This document shows positions 1 to 9,110 of a stretch of 39,010 nt of DNA, one piece after another. The position numbers and the translations under genes are program-made. Every line of letters starts with the position of its first letter. The stretch's first letter is position 1. This DNA is from Streptosporangiaceae bacterium (GTDB lineage: Bacteria; Actinomycetota; Actinomycetes; Streptosporangiales; Streptosporangiaceae): the NCBI GenBank assembly GCA_025964715.1, contig JAOPYH010000363.1, positions 1 to 39,010 on the forward strand. The letters are read 5' to 3'. The notes beneath the pieces were generated by a model. That model saw only the letters and a list, made by a program, of their open reading frames with translations. It searched no databases and was not told where the DNA came from.

Positions 1-1
1 C

Positions 2-94
2 GGGCGAGTCGACGGCCGGCATCTGCTGGAAGACCCTGACGTCGTCATCCAGGGTGACCGGGTGCTGCACCTCCGATTCAAGCTGCGCCACTGA
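2..94 (+). CDS. C-terminal end of an unidentified protein (partial at left edge)
   Basis: An open frame enters from the left edge and ends at TGA 92-94, giving about 30 residues that finish ...HLRFKLRH. About 25 of 30 third positions are G or C, as in the real genes nearby, so I read it as the tail of a true plus-strand gene. Too little remains to assign a family. The next gene is on the opposite strand, so the two face each other across 265 nt (95-359) in which I see no gene or strong terminator. Confidence 0.45.
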   Translation, partial: GRVDGRHLLEDPDVVIQGDRVLHLRFKLRH

Positions 95-359
95 CGGGCA
101 TCTCTGGAGAACCAGCGGACGTCCGCAGCAGGATGGCGGATCGGCACCGTTGGCCAGCACGGTCCTCTGGGTCGAGCGCATGGGACGCGCGCGAAGGCGA
201 CGATCGCGAACGAGAGATAGAACAGACCATCTCCGGTGACGGCGTCGGCCCCGCGCACCGTCTCCCGACGTCGCGCATCCCTCGTCGCGGCATAGCGATC
301 ACGCTGCGGACAGATTGGTCCTACCTGTCCCAGCCCGTCCTGCTCACCGACCAGAGAAC

Positions 360-1973
360 TCAATCTTCTAGCGCGTCGCGCCTCCCGCGGATGACCTCGA
401 GCACGTGCGCATACACGGTCGGGTCGACGCGTACGTCGAGCAGCGTGGGACCGGTTCGCTTGAAGGAGGCGCGCACGGCCACGTCAAGTTCATGTGGAGT
501 CGACACTCGTGTCGCTGCGAGACCGTAGCCGCTTGCGACAGCAGCGAAGTTCGTCTCGGTGTAGGCGGTGGCGTTGTCGCCGCCATCGCGCTCCGGCTTC
601 GCCTTGACAGCGACGAGGCTGAGCCGAGAGTCGTTGAACACCACGATCGTGATGGGCAAGCCCAGCCGGCGCATCGTCTCCAGCTCAGCCAGGGTCATGC
701 CGAGCCCCCCGTCACCGACGAAGCACACGACCCGGCGGTCGGGACGCGCCAAGGCGGCGGCGATCGCGGCGGGGACGGCGTAGCCCATGGTGGCCAGGCC
801 GCTGGAGATCAACACCTCATCCACTTCCGCCGTCGCCCACAGAGACAACACCGGCAGCATGTGGGCCCCCGCGTCTACTGTGGCGACCGTGCCTGCGGGG
901 GCGATCGCTCTGGTCCGCTGCACCACCACCTGAGGAGCAAGCCCGTTGGTCGCGGAAGGACCCGCGATCAGGCGTGCCGCCTCTGCGTCGCGGTACCGGT
1001 TCCCGGCGTCGATCTCCCAGGCGGTTGCCGGCCAGTGACCGGCCAACTCGGTCACCAGCTCCCCCAGGTCACCGACGACCTCGAGCTTCCGCTGGAAGTA
1101 GGTGCTTGTGTCGGCCCACGAGGCCAGCGAAACCACGGGCGCCGGGTAGGGCCATGCGTTCGGGATCAACTCGACACTGTCGACACCGATCATCACGATG
1201 AGGTCGGCCGCATCGAGCACGGGCGCCTCGGTGGTGGCTCCGCTGAGGAGTCCGGCGGCACAGGGCCACGCGTCCGGCACGACCCCCTTGGCTCGGTACG
1301 TCATCAGCACGGGTGCGGACGAACCCGCCAGTAGCGAACGGACCTGCGGAGCCAGATCGCGAGCACCGACCCCGATCAGGACCACCGGGCGGCTCGCGGC
1401 AGCCACCAGCTCCGGCATTCTGGCCACCGCGGCCGGGTCCGGTCGGGGTCGCGAGGGCCGGGGCGGGGGCGGCGTCGACTCTGCCGTGGGGTCGAAATCC
1501 AGGTGCACCGGCCCTCGCGGATACGTGGCTGCCGTGGCGATGGCGTGGTCGACCGCGCCGGTCGTGTCACCTTTCCCCACGGTCGCGCTCCACTTCACGA
1601 CAGGCGTGTACAACGCGCGCTGGTCGATCCTCTGGTGAGCGACACGCCGCCGGTCTGCCGAGCTGACCACGTCGGTGACCATCAGCAGCTGCTGACGGTC
1701 GAGCATGGCGTTGGCCACGCCGTTGACGGCGCTGGCTGCGCCCGGCCCACGTGTGACGACGCAGGCCGTCGGACGACCGGAGACGTCACCGTAGACAGAC
1801 GCCATGATCGCCGCGGCCGTCTCGGCGTGGGTCAGGACGAACCGCATTCCGACGGCTTCCGTCGCGGCGATCAGGTCGAGGTTGTTGCCGCCTCCGGGCA
1901 GGCCGAAGACGGTGTCACCGCCGGCCTTCGCGAGCGCACCAGCCACGGCGGCGGACAGATCGGTCGAGTTCAT
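360..1973 (-). CDS. Thiamine-pyrophosphate-dependent enzyme, acetolactate synthase/benzoylformate decarboxylase-like
   Basis: This 537-residue protein has the three-domain layout of the ThDP carboligase/decarboxylase superfamily (PYR, central, PP). The cofactor-activating glutamate is E51 in the THAET segment. The PP-domain motif starts with GDGG at about residue 420 and closes with VFND about 28 residues later, which binds the Mg-diphosphate. Family members decarboxylate or ligate 2-keto acids in the cytoplasm. The substrate cannot be read from sequence, and no regulatory small subunit is present, which argues against the biosynthetic acetolactate synthase. The frame stays open to 2078, but the ATG at 1971-1973 has AGGTGA five bases upstream and the family-like N-terminus, so I start there. 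It diverges from the DUF6282 gene and may process a product of the neighbouring cluster. Confidence 0.85.
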   Translation of the reverse strand: MNSTDLSAAVAGALAKAGGDTVFGLPGGGNNLDLIAATEAVGMRFVLTHAETAAAIMASVYGDVSGRPTACVVTRGPGAASAVNGVANAMLDRQQLLMVTDVVSSADRRRVAHQRIDQRALYTPVVKWSATVGKGDTTGAVDHAIATAATYPRGPVHLDFDPTAESTPPPPRPSRPRPDPAAVARMPELVAAASRPVVLIGVGARDLAPQVRSLLAGSSAPVLMTYRAKGVVPDAWPCAAGLLSGATTEAPVLDAADLIVMIGVDSVELIPNAWPYPAPVVSLASWADTSTYFQRKLEVVGDLGELVTELAGHWPATAWEIDAGNRYRDAEAARLIAGPSATNGLAPQVVVQRTRAIAPAGTVATVDAGAHMLPVLSLWATAEVDEVLISSGLATMGYAVPAAIAAALARPDRRVVCFVGDGGLGMTLAELETMRRLGLPITIVVFNDSRLSLVAVKAKPERDGGDNATAYTETNFAAVASGYGLAATRVSTPHELDVAVRASFKRTGPTLLDVRVDPTVYAHVLEVIRGRRDALED

Positions 1974-2270
1974 CGGTTCACCTGACGTCCGCCGATGCCA
2001 CCCAGGGCCGCCGGTGCCACCAGGACAGGGTGGCCGTGGCATCCGGTCACCAGTGTGGCCGATCGACGCCTTCGACATAGAGGGGGTTCGCTCGGTGTTC
2101 CCCTCTCCGGGTCAGGAGTCCTGCATCGCGCCGCGACACCGCTCGTCGAGGCGTAGATGCCGGACCGTGGCGGGTGAACGATTGGCTCCGCAGCATCGGC
2201 CGCTCCTCTGGAGAGGGGCGGCTGGTGAGGGGAACGGGTGACTCGATCGTCACGGACAGGGGCTGTCGAC
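1974..2270. other. Divergent intergenic region, no gene seen
   Basis: These 297 nt separate the starts of the TPP enzyme (minus) and the DUF6282 gene (plus) and must hold both promoters. I could not find a convincing -35/-10 pair or a clear palindrome. The IclR-type box seen at 8995 and 12397 is absent here. Short frames in the region are poor in codon signal. Confidence 0.5.
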
Positions 2271-3179
2271 ATGACCCGCAGTTCGGACCGGCACGCTGAA
2301 CTTGCCCGCTCGTTGCTTCGCGGAGCGGTCGACTTGCACATCCACACGGCCCCGGACATCTTCCCCAGGTCGGTCGATGCCATCGAGGCCGCCGAGGAGG
2401 CCAAGGCCGCAGGCATGGCAGGCATCGCGATCAAGAGTCACTCGACCGACACCGCCGCCCGAGCAGAAACGGCGAGCCGGCGTGCCGGCTTTCCGGTGAC
2501 CGGCGGCGTGGCCCTGAACTACCCGGTGGGTGGGCTCAATCCGTACGCCGTCCAGGAGTCGGCACGGCAGGGAGGGCGCATCGTGTGGCTGCCCACGCTC
2601 AGTGCCCGCCACTTCCTCGCGCGAGCGCACAACGTGCCGATCCTGCGAGCGCAGTCTCCCCTCGAGAGCGAGGGCATCACCGTGACGACGGAGGACGGCC
2701 GCCTCAAGCCCGAGGTGGAGGAGATCCTCCAGCTGGTCAGGCAGCACGACATGATCCTCTGCTCCGGGCACGTGTCGCCGTCCGAGGCCATCCAGGTCTT
2801 CCGCCGCGCCCAGCAGGTCGGGATCGAACGACTGGTCGTGACCCATCCCCACGCCGACTTCGTGGGAGCCAGTGCCGAGGACATGGCCGAGCTCGCGGCC
2901 CTGGGAGCGTTGAACGAGATGCACTACGCCTTCGTCACGGAGATCATCGAGCCACCGCAGACCATGAGCCACCTCGCCGATCTCATCCGGGCTGTTGGCG
3001 TGCGAGCCTGCTACCTCGCCACCGACGGCGGCCAAGCGGCCAATCCGCGGCCCGTCGAGGCTCTCCGGCTGTTCATCGAAGGGATGCTCGCCGAAGGCTT
3101 CACCCCTGACGAGGTCCGCTACATGACCGCAGAGGCGCCCCGCACGCTCCTGGGCCAGGAAGCCACGTCACCCGCGTGA
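2271..3179 (+). CDS. DUF6282-family protein, amidohydrolase-like metallohydrolase
   Basis: The 302-residue product opens with LLRGAVDLHIHTAPD, in which H23 and H25 form the HxH metal site of amidohydrolase/PHP-like TIM barrels. It continues with IKSHSTDT, LCSGH, VTHPHADF and a late TDGGQ segment, all suitable metal or base positions. This matches the DUF6282 family, whose reaction is not established; hydrolysis of a lactone, amide or cyclic ester is an inference. The ATG at 2271 follows AGGGG by about ten bases. An in-frame GTG at 2238 preceded by GAGGGG at good spacing is a real alternative that would add 11 residues. It converges on the SDR gene, with 50 nt between the two stops. Confidence 0.78.
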   Translation: MTRSSDRHAELARSLLRGAVDLHIHTAPDIFPRSVDAIEAAEEAKAAGMAGIAIKSHSTDTAARAETASRRAGFPVTGGVALNYPVGGLNPYAVQESARQGGRIVWLPTLSARHFLARAHNVPILRAQSPLESEGITVTTEDGRLKPEVEEILQLVRQHDMILCSGHVSPSEAIQVFRRAQQVGIERLVVTHPHADFVGASAEDMAELAALGALNEMHYAFVTEIIEPPQTMSHLADLIRAVGVRACYLATDGGQAANPRPVEALRLFIEGMLAEGFTPDEVRYMTAEAPRTLLGQEATSPA

Positions 3180-3229
3180 TACGCCGACAGCCGGCAGGCT
3201 GAGAGCGCCGCCGCGACCGGTCGTCGATA

Positions 3230-3985
3230 TCAGTACACGCCGCCGTCCACGACCAGAGCCTGGCCGGTCATGTACGAGGAGCCGTCGGAGGCCAGGTAGA
3301 CCACGATGGGTGCGATCTCCTCGGGTGTTCCCTGCCGGCCCATGGGAACGATCTGCTTGACGATGCGGTCCTGTTCTTCTCGTCCACCCATGAAGTCGAT
3401 GGCGGGCTGATTGAACGGGGTGTCGATCCACCCCGGACACACCGCATTCACCCTGATCTTGTACGGGGCGAGCTCGGGGGCCAGCGCCTTGGTGAACGCC
3501 ACGATCGCCCCCTTGGATGCCGAATAGGCCGTGAGACCCGCGCCCCCCTTGACTGCAGCCAGGGACGCCATGTTGATGATCGAGCCGCCGCCGGCTTGGC
3601 GCAGGAGAGGGACGGCGTGCTTGACCCCGAAGAAGCACGAACGCGGATTGACCGTCATGAGCAGGTCCCATTGCTCCTGCTCGAACTCGGTGATGGGGCC
3701 GGAACGCTGGGCGCCGGCATTGTTGAAGAGGACGTCCAGGCCGCCGAGGGTCTCGGCACCGTTCTTGACGAGCGCCTCGACGTCACCTTCCTTCGTCACG
3801 TCGGTGCGGACGAAGTGCGCCTCACCGCCTCCTTGGCGGATCTCCTCGACGGTGCGTTGGCCGGCGTCCTCGTTGATGTCCGCGACGACGACTCCGGCAC
3901 CCTCCTGCGCGAACATCCGCGCGGTGACCGCACCGATCCCGGTCGCCGCCCCGGTGACAATCGTCTTCTTGCCCTGGAGTTGCAT
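3230..3985 (-). CDS. SDR-family NAD(P)-dependent oxidoreductase
   Basis: A classical short-chain dehydrogenase of 251 residues. The nucleotide-binding TGAATGIG lies at residues 11-18, VADIN follows beta-2 (its Asp suggests NAD preference), and NNAG is at about 88-91. The catalytic set is S141, Y154 and K158 in YSASK, and a PGWIDTPF segment follows. It ends with the family's TGQALVVDGG. It oxidises an alcohol or reduces a carbonyl in the cytoplasm; the substrate is unknown. The frame is open to 4060, but the ATG at 3983-3985 gives the normal family N-terminus. It is the last gene of the minus-strand array, 10 nt after the GlcG-like gene, and is presumably co-transcribed with it. Confidence 0.9.
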   Translation of the reverse strand: MQLQGKKTIVTGAATGIGAVTARMFAQEGAGVVVADINEDAGQRTVEEIRQGGGEAHFVRTDVTKEGDVEALVKNGAETLGGLDVLFNNAGAQRSGPITEFEQEQWDLLMTVNPRSCFFGVKHAVPLLRQAGGGSIINMASLAAVKGGAGLTAYSASKGAIVAFTKALAPELAPYKIRVNAVCPGWIDTPFNQPAIDFMGGREEQDRIVKQIVPMGRQGTPEEIAPIVVYLASDGSSYMTGQALVVDGGVY

Positions 3986-3995
3986 CGCTGCCCGC

Positions 3996-4403
3996 CTATG
4001 CCGACGCCAGGGCCGCTGCCGCCGCCGCCGCAACGTCGTCGTCTTGATCGACCGTGCCACCGGCCACGCCCACGGCGCCTACGACCTGGCCGCCGCTCTC
4101 CAGCGGACGTCCGCCGCCGAAGCTGATGAGCGGACGGCTATGGGTGTGCTCCAGCCCGAACAACGGCTGGCCCGGTTGGGTCAGCGGTCCGATGTCCTTG
4201 GTCGCCATGCGCATGGACAGGGAGGTGTACGCCTTCCCCTGGGAGATCTCCGTGCTGGCCAGGAGCGCCCCGTCTTGCCGAGCGAAGGCCAGGAGCTCGC
4301 GGCCCTGGTCGACGATCGCGACGCTCGAGGGGGATCCGATGTCGGTGGCCTTCTGCAGCGCCGCTTCCAACGCCCTACGCGCTTGCTCGTACTGCAGTCC
4401 CAT
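3996..4403 (-). CDS. GlcG/HbpS-like small protein (DUF336)
   Basis: A 135-residue protein with the GlcG/HbpS fold signature. It has an N-terminal helix, SSVAIVDQGRELLAFARQDGA, then the SQGKAYTSL helix, and the glycine-rich FGGGRPLESGGQVVGAVGVAGG near the C-terminus. HbpS binds haem, while other members sit in catabolic operons with no proven function, so a haem or small-molecule role is only possible here. No signal peptide is visible. The ATG has an AGGGGA-type site upstream. It lies 60 nt after the MFS gene and 10 nt before the SDR gene. The intergenic gap holds the 10-bp palindrome GTTCGCGAAC at 4419-4428, of unknown meaning. Confidence 0.82.
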   Translation of the reverse strand: MGLQYEQARRALEAALQKATDIGSPSSVAIVDQGRELLAFARQDGALLASTEISQGKAYTSLSMRMATKDIGPLTQPGQPLFGLEHTHSRPLISFGGGRPLESGGQVVGAVGVAGGTVDQDDDVAAAAAAALASA

Positions 4404-4463
4404 CTGCTGTTCCCCTTTGTTCGCGAACGGCCCCGTCCTCGGTCGGATGTGGTGCGGGTCCTC

Positions 4464-5876
4464 TCACCCCTGCGGCATTCCAGCGCCCACCCGAGTGCGT
4501 TCCCGCGATACCAGCGCACGGTCGCGGTCCTTGAACCGCCCCACGGTCTCGCGCGTGAACAGGGCGATGATGATCGCCGAGACAAGGGCGACGGCGACCA
4601 TGAAGTACAAGCCGTAGTAGTAGCCGGCCGCATGCTTGAATCCGCCCCCGACCGCGATCAGGAAGCCGAGAATCAGCGGGGACACGCCACCGATGTAGAG
4701 GAAGAACAGGAGGATTGAGTTCGCCGTACCCATGGCTCCTGGCTCCGCGGAGTCCGAGCCGAACGCATACAGGACCGGGAAGATCGCGTTGGTGGCCAGC
4801 CCGGCGAACAGCTGGACGAAGATGAGCACCCCGATGCTCACCGATGAGTACCGAAGGAGATACAGCCCGATCGCGAGCCAGACGAACGCGATGACCAGGC
4901 TCGGCTTCCGGCCGATGTAGTCCGACACGATGCCCCAGAAGATCTGGCCGATACCTCCGGTGATCGTGAAGACGGCGCTGTAGGCGGCCGCCTGCGCGAA
5001 GCTCAAGCCACCGATGAAGGCGATGTACTGCGGGAGCCAGAAGCTGATGCCGGTGTAAATCATGATCCCGCACATCGAGGCCAGCGCGGGGACCAGGATG
5101 TTCGGGTTGGCCAGGCTCCGGCGCAACGCGCCGGGTTCGGCGCGGTGCTGCTCCTCCCCCGCGCCACTGTGCAGCGGCTTGGTGAGCCCGGCGGCCTCCG
5201 TGTCGCGCTCGAACCTGCGATAGCGCTGCGCGGTGCTGTACCACCACCAGCCGATCCAGATGGGGATCATCGCCAGCGGGATGATGAGGAACACATAGCG
5301 CCAGTTCGCCGGACCGAAGGCGGCCAGGATCGCGCTGGTGGCGAGGGCTCCCAGACCGGTGCCCCAGGGATAGGCGGCGTGTTCGATGCCGAGCGCCAAC
5401 CCCCGCTTCTCCACCGGATACCACTCGGCCATCGAGGTGACCTCGACGGCCTCACCCGCGCCGCCGAAGGCATTCTTGATCGACTGCAGCACCACGACGT
5501 TCCAGATGGTCATCGTCAAGCCCTTGATCCCGGTGAGGATCGAGAACAGGAAGTAGCCCGCCGCGACGATGGCGTTGCGGTACTTCCGCGCCCAGCCGTG
5601 CCCGCCCCTGTCGAACCAGGGCCCAGCGGGGATCGCGAGCACGGCCACCGAAACCGTGACGATGGTGCTGATGACCCCGGCCCCCTCGGGGGACAGCTTG
5701 AATTCCTGCACGATCGGCGGCAGGACGTAATAGAAGATCTGGCGGGTGTTCGCATTCATCCCGTACACCAGCCAGAGGAAGCAAAGTGCCCCGATCGCGG
5801 TCGGCGGGGTGCGGAATCGCCTCCTCTTGGGCGGCCTTTGCTCGGGCCCGGCGACCGGTTCGTCCATTTGAGTCAT
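4464..5876 (-). CDS. MFS transporter, probably organic-acid type
   Basis: A 470-residue integral membrane protein with about 12 hydrophobic segments split into two halves by a charged loop (about residues 215-250). It has a basic N-terminal tail (PPKRRRFR) and a PWFDRGGHGWARKYR loop after the second segment, the usual place of MFS motif A. The overall look resembles the oxalate/formate and carboxylate branches, so uptake of a small organic acid is likely but not proven. The ATG at 5876 has AGGGGA with six bases of spacing. It sits between GMC dehydrogenase A and the GlcG-like gene on the same strand, which suggests it imports the substrate of that pathway. Confidence 0.88.
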   Translation of the reverse strand: MTQMDEPVAGPEQRPPKRRRFRTPPTAIGALCFLWLVYGMNANTRQIFYYVLPPIVQEFKLSPEGAGVISTIVTVSVAVLAIPAGPWFDRGGHGWARKYRNAIVAAGYFLFSILTGIKGLTMTIWNVVVLQSIKNAFGGAGEAVEVTSMAEWYPVEKRGLALGIEHAAYPWGTGLGALATSAILAAFGPANWRYVFLIIPLAMIPIWIGWWWYSTAQRYRRFERDTEAAGLTKPLHSGAGEEQHRAEPGALRRSLANPNILVPALASMCGIMIYTGISFWLPQYIAFIGGLSFAQAAAYSAVFTITGGIGQIFWGIVSDYIGRKPSLVIAFVWLAIGLYLLRYSSVSIGVLIFVQLFAGLATNAIFPVLYAFGSDSAEPGAMGTANSILLFFLYIGGVSPLILGFLIAVGGGFKHAAGYYYGLYFMVAVALVSAIIIALFTRETVGRFKDRDRALVSRERTRVGAGMPQG

Positions 5877-5938
5877 CGCCAGTCCCCTCTCATGACTGAC
5901 AGCCTTCTCGCTGAACCTTCGTCAACACGGTCAAGACG

Positions 5939-7582
5939 TCACGCACGGGACAGGGCCTCGACCCTGGCGTGCTTGTTCCGGATGAGTCCGTCGGCGCACC
6001 TCAGAGCCAGCGCCCCGATCGTCGAGGTCGGGTTGTTCGCCCCGCCCGTAGTCATGGAGCTCCCGTCGCAGATCACGAGGCCCGGAACGCCCCATGCCCG
6101 ATGCCATGCGTCGACGACGGAGTTCTCCGGCGAGTCACCCATCCGGCAGGTGCCCATCAGATGCCACCCGGGGCCGTTGTAGCCGTCGGCGACCGATTGG
6201 GCGTCCACCTTGCGGGCGCCGCTCGCCTCCGCGATGTCGTGCAGCCGAGCCGTCCCGAACTCCAGCAGCGTCCGGTCGTTGTCGCTGAGGGTGTACTGAC
6301 GGTGCGCGGCCGGCAGCCCGCTGGAGTCCTTGACCTCCGGGTCGAGAGTGATGCGGTTGTCGGACCTCGGCAGGTCGTCGACCTGGATCGCCGCGAACAC
6401 GTGCCGGTCGAAGCGCCGCTGGAACTCCCGCCGGTGGTCGGGCCCCCACGGCGCGGGATCCAGGCCTGTCGTGGCTCCCAGGGCACTGACCGCCGGGCCG
6501 TACCCCGCACCGAAGGTGATCGTCATGCCGTTGACCGCGCCGCGGGAGAGGTCGGTCTGGTGGAACTCGTGGGTGAAGAGGCTCGCTCCCCACGGTCCCT
6601 TGTAGTGCTCGGTCGGCTCGTCGAACCAGACGTCGGCGAGCACGTAGGCATGAGTGACCAGGTTGCGGCCCACCTGGTCGTGCTCGTTGGCCAGGCCGTC
6701 GGGGTGACCGGGGCCGGCCGAGTTCAGCAGCAGGCGCGGCGTACCGATGCCATTGCAGGAGACGACCACGAGAGGCGCCTCGATGCGGTGCATCGCGCCG
6801 GTGTCCCGATCGATGTAGTCGACCCCGTCGACCGCGCCGGTCCTGTCCGTGGCGATGCGCGCGACCCGGGCGTTCGTGCGGATGTCGAGCCCGCGCCGCA
6901 GCGCCGGCAGGATGTAGGCCTGCGTCGCGGTTCCGAGCGAGCCCCGGGGGCATCCGGCCATGCAGAAGCCACAGTGATTGCACGGGAGCCGACCCCGGTA
7001 CGGCTCCGAGATGATCGCATTGTCCGCCGGCCACCAATGCCAGCCGAGGCGGTCGAGCCCGGCGGCGATGAGGTCGTAATAGCGACCGTGCTTCAGCGGA
7101 GGACACTGCCGGGGCTCCCGTTTCGGGTGGCTGGGGTCGCCGGCCAAGCCTGAGATCCCGAAACGCCGGTCGTTCTCCTCGTAGTACGGGACGAGGTCCT
7201 CGTGGCTGATCGGCCAGTCGATGGAGTTCTCCAGGCCGTGCTCGGTCCCGCGCCGGAACTCGGCCGGCTTCATCCGGTGCCAGAAGCCGGCGTAGTGGTT
7301 GGTGCTCCCACCGACCGCGTTGAACAGGAAGGGACGGAAGCCCTGCCCGGTGACGGGGTAGTCCTGGTCGAGGCCTCGGATATTGGGGTCGAACGCCCAC
7401 TCCCGCGCGATGCCGAACTCCCAGTCGTCGCGCAGGATGGCGTGGTCGACGTCGTGGACCCACGGCCCCTGCTCGAGCAGGACCGCATGCACCCCGCCGC
7501 TCTCCAGCAACCTCGCGGCGATCGCCCCGCCTGCGACCCCCGCCCCGACGATGACGACGTCGACCTGCTCAGCCGAGGACAC
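5939..7582 (-). CDS. GMC-family FAD dehydrogenase A, gluconate 2-dehydrogenase-type large subunit
   Basis: This 547-residue flavoprotein starts with the FAD loop GAGVAGG (GxGxxG at residues 13-18). Near the C-terminus it has the GMC active-site pair: H474 in WHLMGTCRMG and N517 in GGANNPTST. Residues 201-212 read CNHCGFCMAGCP, a C-x2-C-x2-C-x3-C-P pattern identical to bacterial ferredoxin [4Fe-4S] sites. Related FAD glucose/gluconate dehydrogenases carry an Fe-S cluster at this place that passes electrons on. Start: the GTG at 7580-7582 is preceded by GAGGAGGT with five bases of spacing, much better than the open frame to 7717. It overlaps the end of the subunit-3-like gene by 14 nt, implying coupled translation. 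The substrate is unknown; a polyol, sugar acid or hydroxy acid is likely. Confidence 0.88.
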   Translation of the reverse strand: MSSAEQVDVVIVGAGVAGGAIAARLLESGGVHAVLLEQGPWVHDVDHAILRDDWEFGIAREWAFDPNIRGLDQDYPVTGQGFRPFLFNAVGGSTNHYAGFWHRMKPAEFRRGTEHGLENSIDWPISHEDLVPYYEENDRRFGISGLAGDPSHPKREPRQCPPLKHGRYYDLIAAGLDRLGWHWWPADNAIISEPYRGRLPCNHCGFCMAGCPRGSLGTATQAYILPALRRGLDIRTNARVARIATDRTGAVDGVDYIDRDTGAMHRIEAPLVVVSCNGIGTPRLLLNSAGPGHPDGLANEHDQVGRNLVTHAYVLADVWFDEPTEHYKGPWGASLFTHEFHQTDLSRGAVNGMTITFGAGYGPAVSALGATTGLDPAPWGPDHRREFQRRFDRHVFAAIQVDDLPRSDNRITLDPEVKDSSGLPAAHRQYTLSDNDRTLLEFGTARLHDIAEASGARKVDAQSVADGYNGPGWHLMGTCRMGDSPENSVVDAWHRAWGVPGLVICDGSSMTTGGANNPTSTIGALALRCADGLIRNKHARVEALSRA

Positions 7583-8066
7583 GACGGACCTCCTCGGTCC
7601 GCTGGTAGGAGCCGCGTGACGCCTGGGGAAGCGGTGCCTCCCGCTCGATCCGGTAGCCGAAGGGCTGCGGCGCGCCGTGGTAGTCCGAGCCGGCCTCGCG
7701 GAGGGCGTCGGCCACACTGCCCGAGGTGTAGTAGCCGTAGTAGACCCAGTTCCGCAGGCCCGCGAAGCTCACCGGGTCCTCGGCCTCCAAGCGCTCCAGC
7801 GAGGTCCTGATGTCGTCCGTGGAGGCCTGGTCGATGGTCCCGAGGATGCGCTCGAGCACATCGCGCTCCGCGGGGTCGACCCGCTCGGACACGAAACGAG
7901 CGACGAGGGGGGCCGCGTCCGGGAAGCCCTGCTCCGGCGGGATCATGACGTCCGCGATCCGGCTGAGCCTGCGGAGCAACTCCTCGGACAGGGGCGCGTT
8001 GCGATAGCCCGGATAGGACGGGTGCTCCATTTCCACCCGCGACGTGTACTCGGCTGCCCCAGACAC
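7569..8066 (-). CDS. Gluconate 2-dehydrogenase subunit 3-like protein A
   Basis: A 165-residue protein of the gluconate 2-dehydrogenase subunit 3 family, the small partner of FAD dehydrogenases. Recognisable parts are LLRRLSRIADVMIPP, ERVDPAERDVLERIL, DPVSFAGLRNWVYYGYYTSGSV and a C-terminal PFGYRIE tail. Classical members carry a Tat signal and help export the flavoprotein; none is visible here. I start at the GTG at 8064-8066, which has GGAGG five bases upstream. A GTG at 8102 (overlapping the IclR stop) and an ATG at 8030 are alternatives. It lies between the IclR gene and GMC A, and overlaps the latter by 14 nt, so the two are likely made as a complex. Confidence 0.82.
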   Translation of the reverse strand: MSGAAEYTSRVEMEHPSYPGYRNAPLSEELLRRLSRIADVMIPPEQGFPDAAPLVARFVSERVDPAERDVLERILGTIDQASTDDIRTSLERLEAEDPVSFAGLRNWVYYGYYTSGSVADALREAGSDYHGAPQPFGYRIEREAPLPQASRGSYQRTEEVRRVLG

Positions 8067-8098
8067 CTCATCCTCCAGAACCGATGTGTTCCTGGCTG

Positions 8099-8956
8099 TC
8101 ACTCCTCCGCGCCGATGGCGGACGGCAGCGCCGCCACCGGCGCTCGACCGGTTGAGCGGCCGGCCGGCCCACAACCCGGCACCGTCGCGCTGACGGCGCG
8201 CCCGCAACTCTGGAGACGCTCCGAGGCCCTGGCCGCGGCGTCCATGACCGAGACGCAGAGACCGTCGACCTCGGGCTCGAAGCGCGAGGAGGGAACGCAG
8301 ACCGCTATCGCCGCAGCAACGCGTCCAAAGGCCTCATGCACGGGGGCGGCCACGCCCGAGACGCCGTCACGGAACCCCTCCCGGTTGATCGCGTAACCCT
8401 TCCTGCGTACCGCTCGAAGCTCTGTCCACACGGCCTCCTCCGTCACCCGTGAGTGCGGCGTGTACGGACTCAGACCGGAGGCGGCGAGGATCGCCCGGAC
8501 CTCCTCCTGGGGGACGTCCGCAAGCAGGGCCAGGCCTGACGAGACGACGTGCAGGGGCATCAGTCGCCCCAACGGATAGGTGCTGAGGACGGGACGAGCG
8601 CTGTCGAGCTTCTCGACCACGACCGCCTTGTCGCCCTCCCGCACTGCCAAGAGCACCGTCTCGCCCGTCTTCTGCCAGAGCCAACGCATGGCCGGTGAAC
8701 AGGCCGAGGTCAGGGTCTCGGCGACTCCGGGGGGCTGAACGAGTTGGGCGGCGGTCAGGCCGAAGGAGTACCGAGCGGTGACGGGGTCCTGGATCACATA
8801 CCCCCTGTCGCGCAGCGTGCCGAGCATCCGGTGGACGGTGGCCTTGGCCAGTCCGAGTTCCCGGCTCAGTCCGGTGACGGTCTGCGGCCCGGCGGCGCTG
8901 GCCATGTACTCCATGAGCGCCAGTGCCTGGTCGACCGACTTCAGCGTTCGGACCAC
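8099..8956 (-). CDS. IclR-family transcriptional regulator
   Basis: A 285-residue IclR regulator. The N-terminal winged helix spans about residues 5-68 (SVDQALALMEYM, then TVTGLSRELGLAKATVHRMLGTLRDRGYV). The IclR effector domain follows with VLLAVREGDKAVVVEKLDS and YAINREGFRDGVSGVAAPV. The last 30 or so residues are a proline- and alanine-rich extension beyond the usual family end. The start is GTG 8954-8956; no good ribosome site is close. Its own probable operator lies 39 nt upstream (8994-9014), and a near-identical box precedes the GMC B gene, so it likely controls both halves of the cluster. It is the first gene of the transcript leading to GMC A, the transporter and the SDR. Confidence 0.9.
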   Translation of the reverse strand: MVRTLKSVDQALALMEYMASAAGPQTVTGLSRELGLAKATVHRMLGTLRDRGYVIQDPVTARYSFGLTAAQLVQPPGVAETLTSACSPAMRWLWQKTGETVLLAVREGDKAVVVEKLDSARPVLSTYPLGRLMPLHVVSSGLALLADVPQEEVRAILAASGLSPYTPHSRVTEEAVWTELRAVRRKGYAINREGFRDGVSGVAAPVHEAFGRVAAAIAVCVPSSRFEPEVDGLCVSVMDAAARASERLQSCGRAVSATVPGCGPAGRSTGRAPVAALPSAIGAEE

Positions 8957-8993
8957 GGTGCGAGAGTCTGCTCGACGCCCCCCTCCCGCAAGA

Positions 8994-9014
8994 CTGTTGC
9001 CGCATGCGGAACAG
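8994..9014 (-). promoter_or_regulatory. Probable IclR-family operator, copy 1
   Basis: On the minus strand these bases contain TGTTCCGCATGCGGCAACA, an interrupted palindrome (CTGTT...AACAG around CCGCATGCGG) with one extra base in one arm. It agrees with the general TGTTCCGCA...CGGAACA shape of IclR-type boxes. It sits 39 nt before the IclR start, and a near copy occurs at 12397-12415. Binding by the adjacent regulator is an inference. Confidence 0.6.
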
Positions 9015-9110
9015 CGCCATCCGCATCTGCCGGCGGCCGGGCCACCAGAAGCGCCGGATGCGCACCGTGCCCTCCGGCGCTGCGGCTCCGGTCCGGACGC
9101 CGCCGCTCGA

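Noticed and set aside
4419..4428. Palindrome GTTCGCGAAC between the MFS and GlcG-like genes
   Set aside because: Only 10 bp, inside a same-strand operon, and expected by chance in GC-rich DNA.
3531..4718. 395-residue plus-strand frame over the SDR and GlcG-like genes
   Set aside because: Antisense to two well-supported genes and low-complexity in composition.
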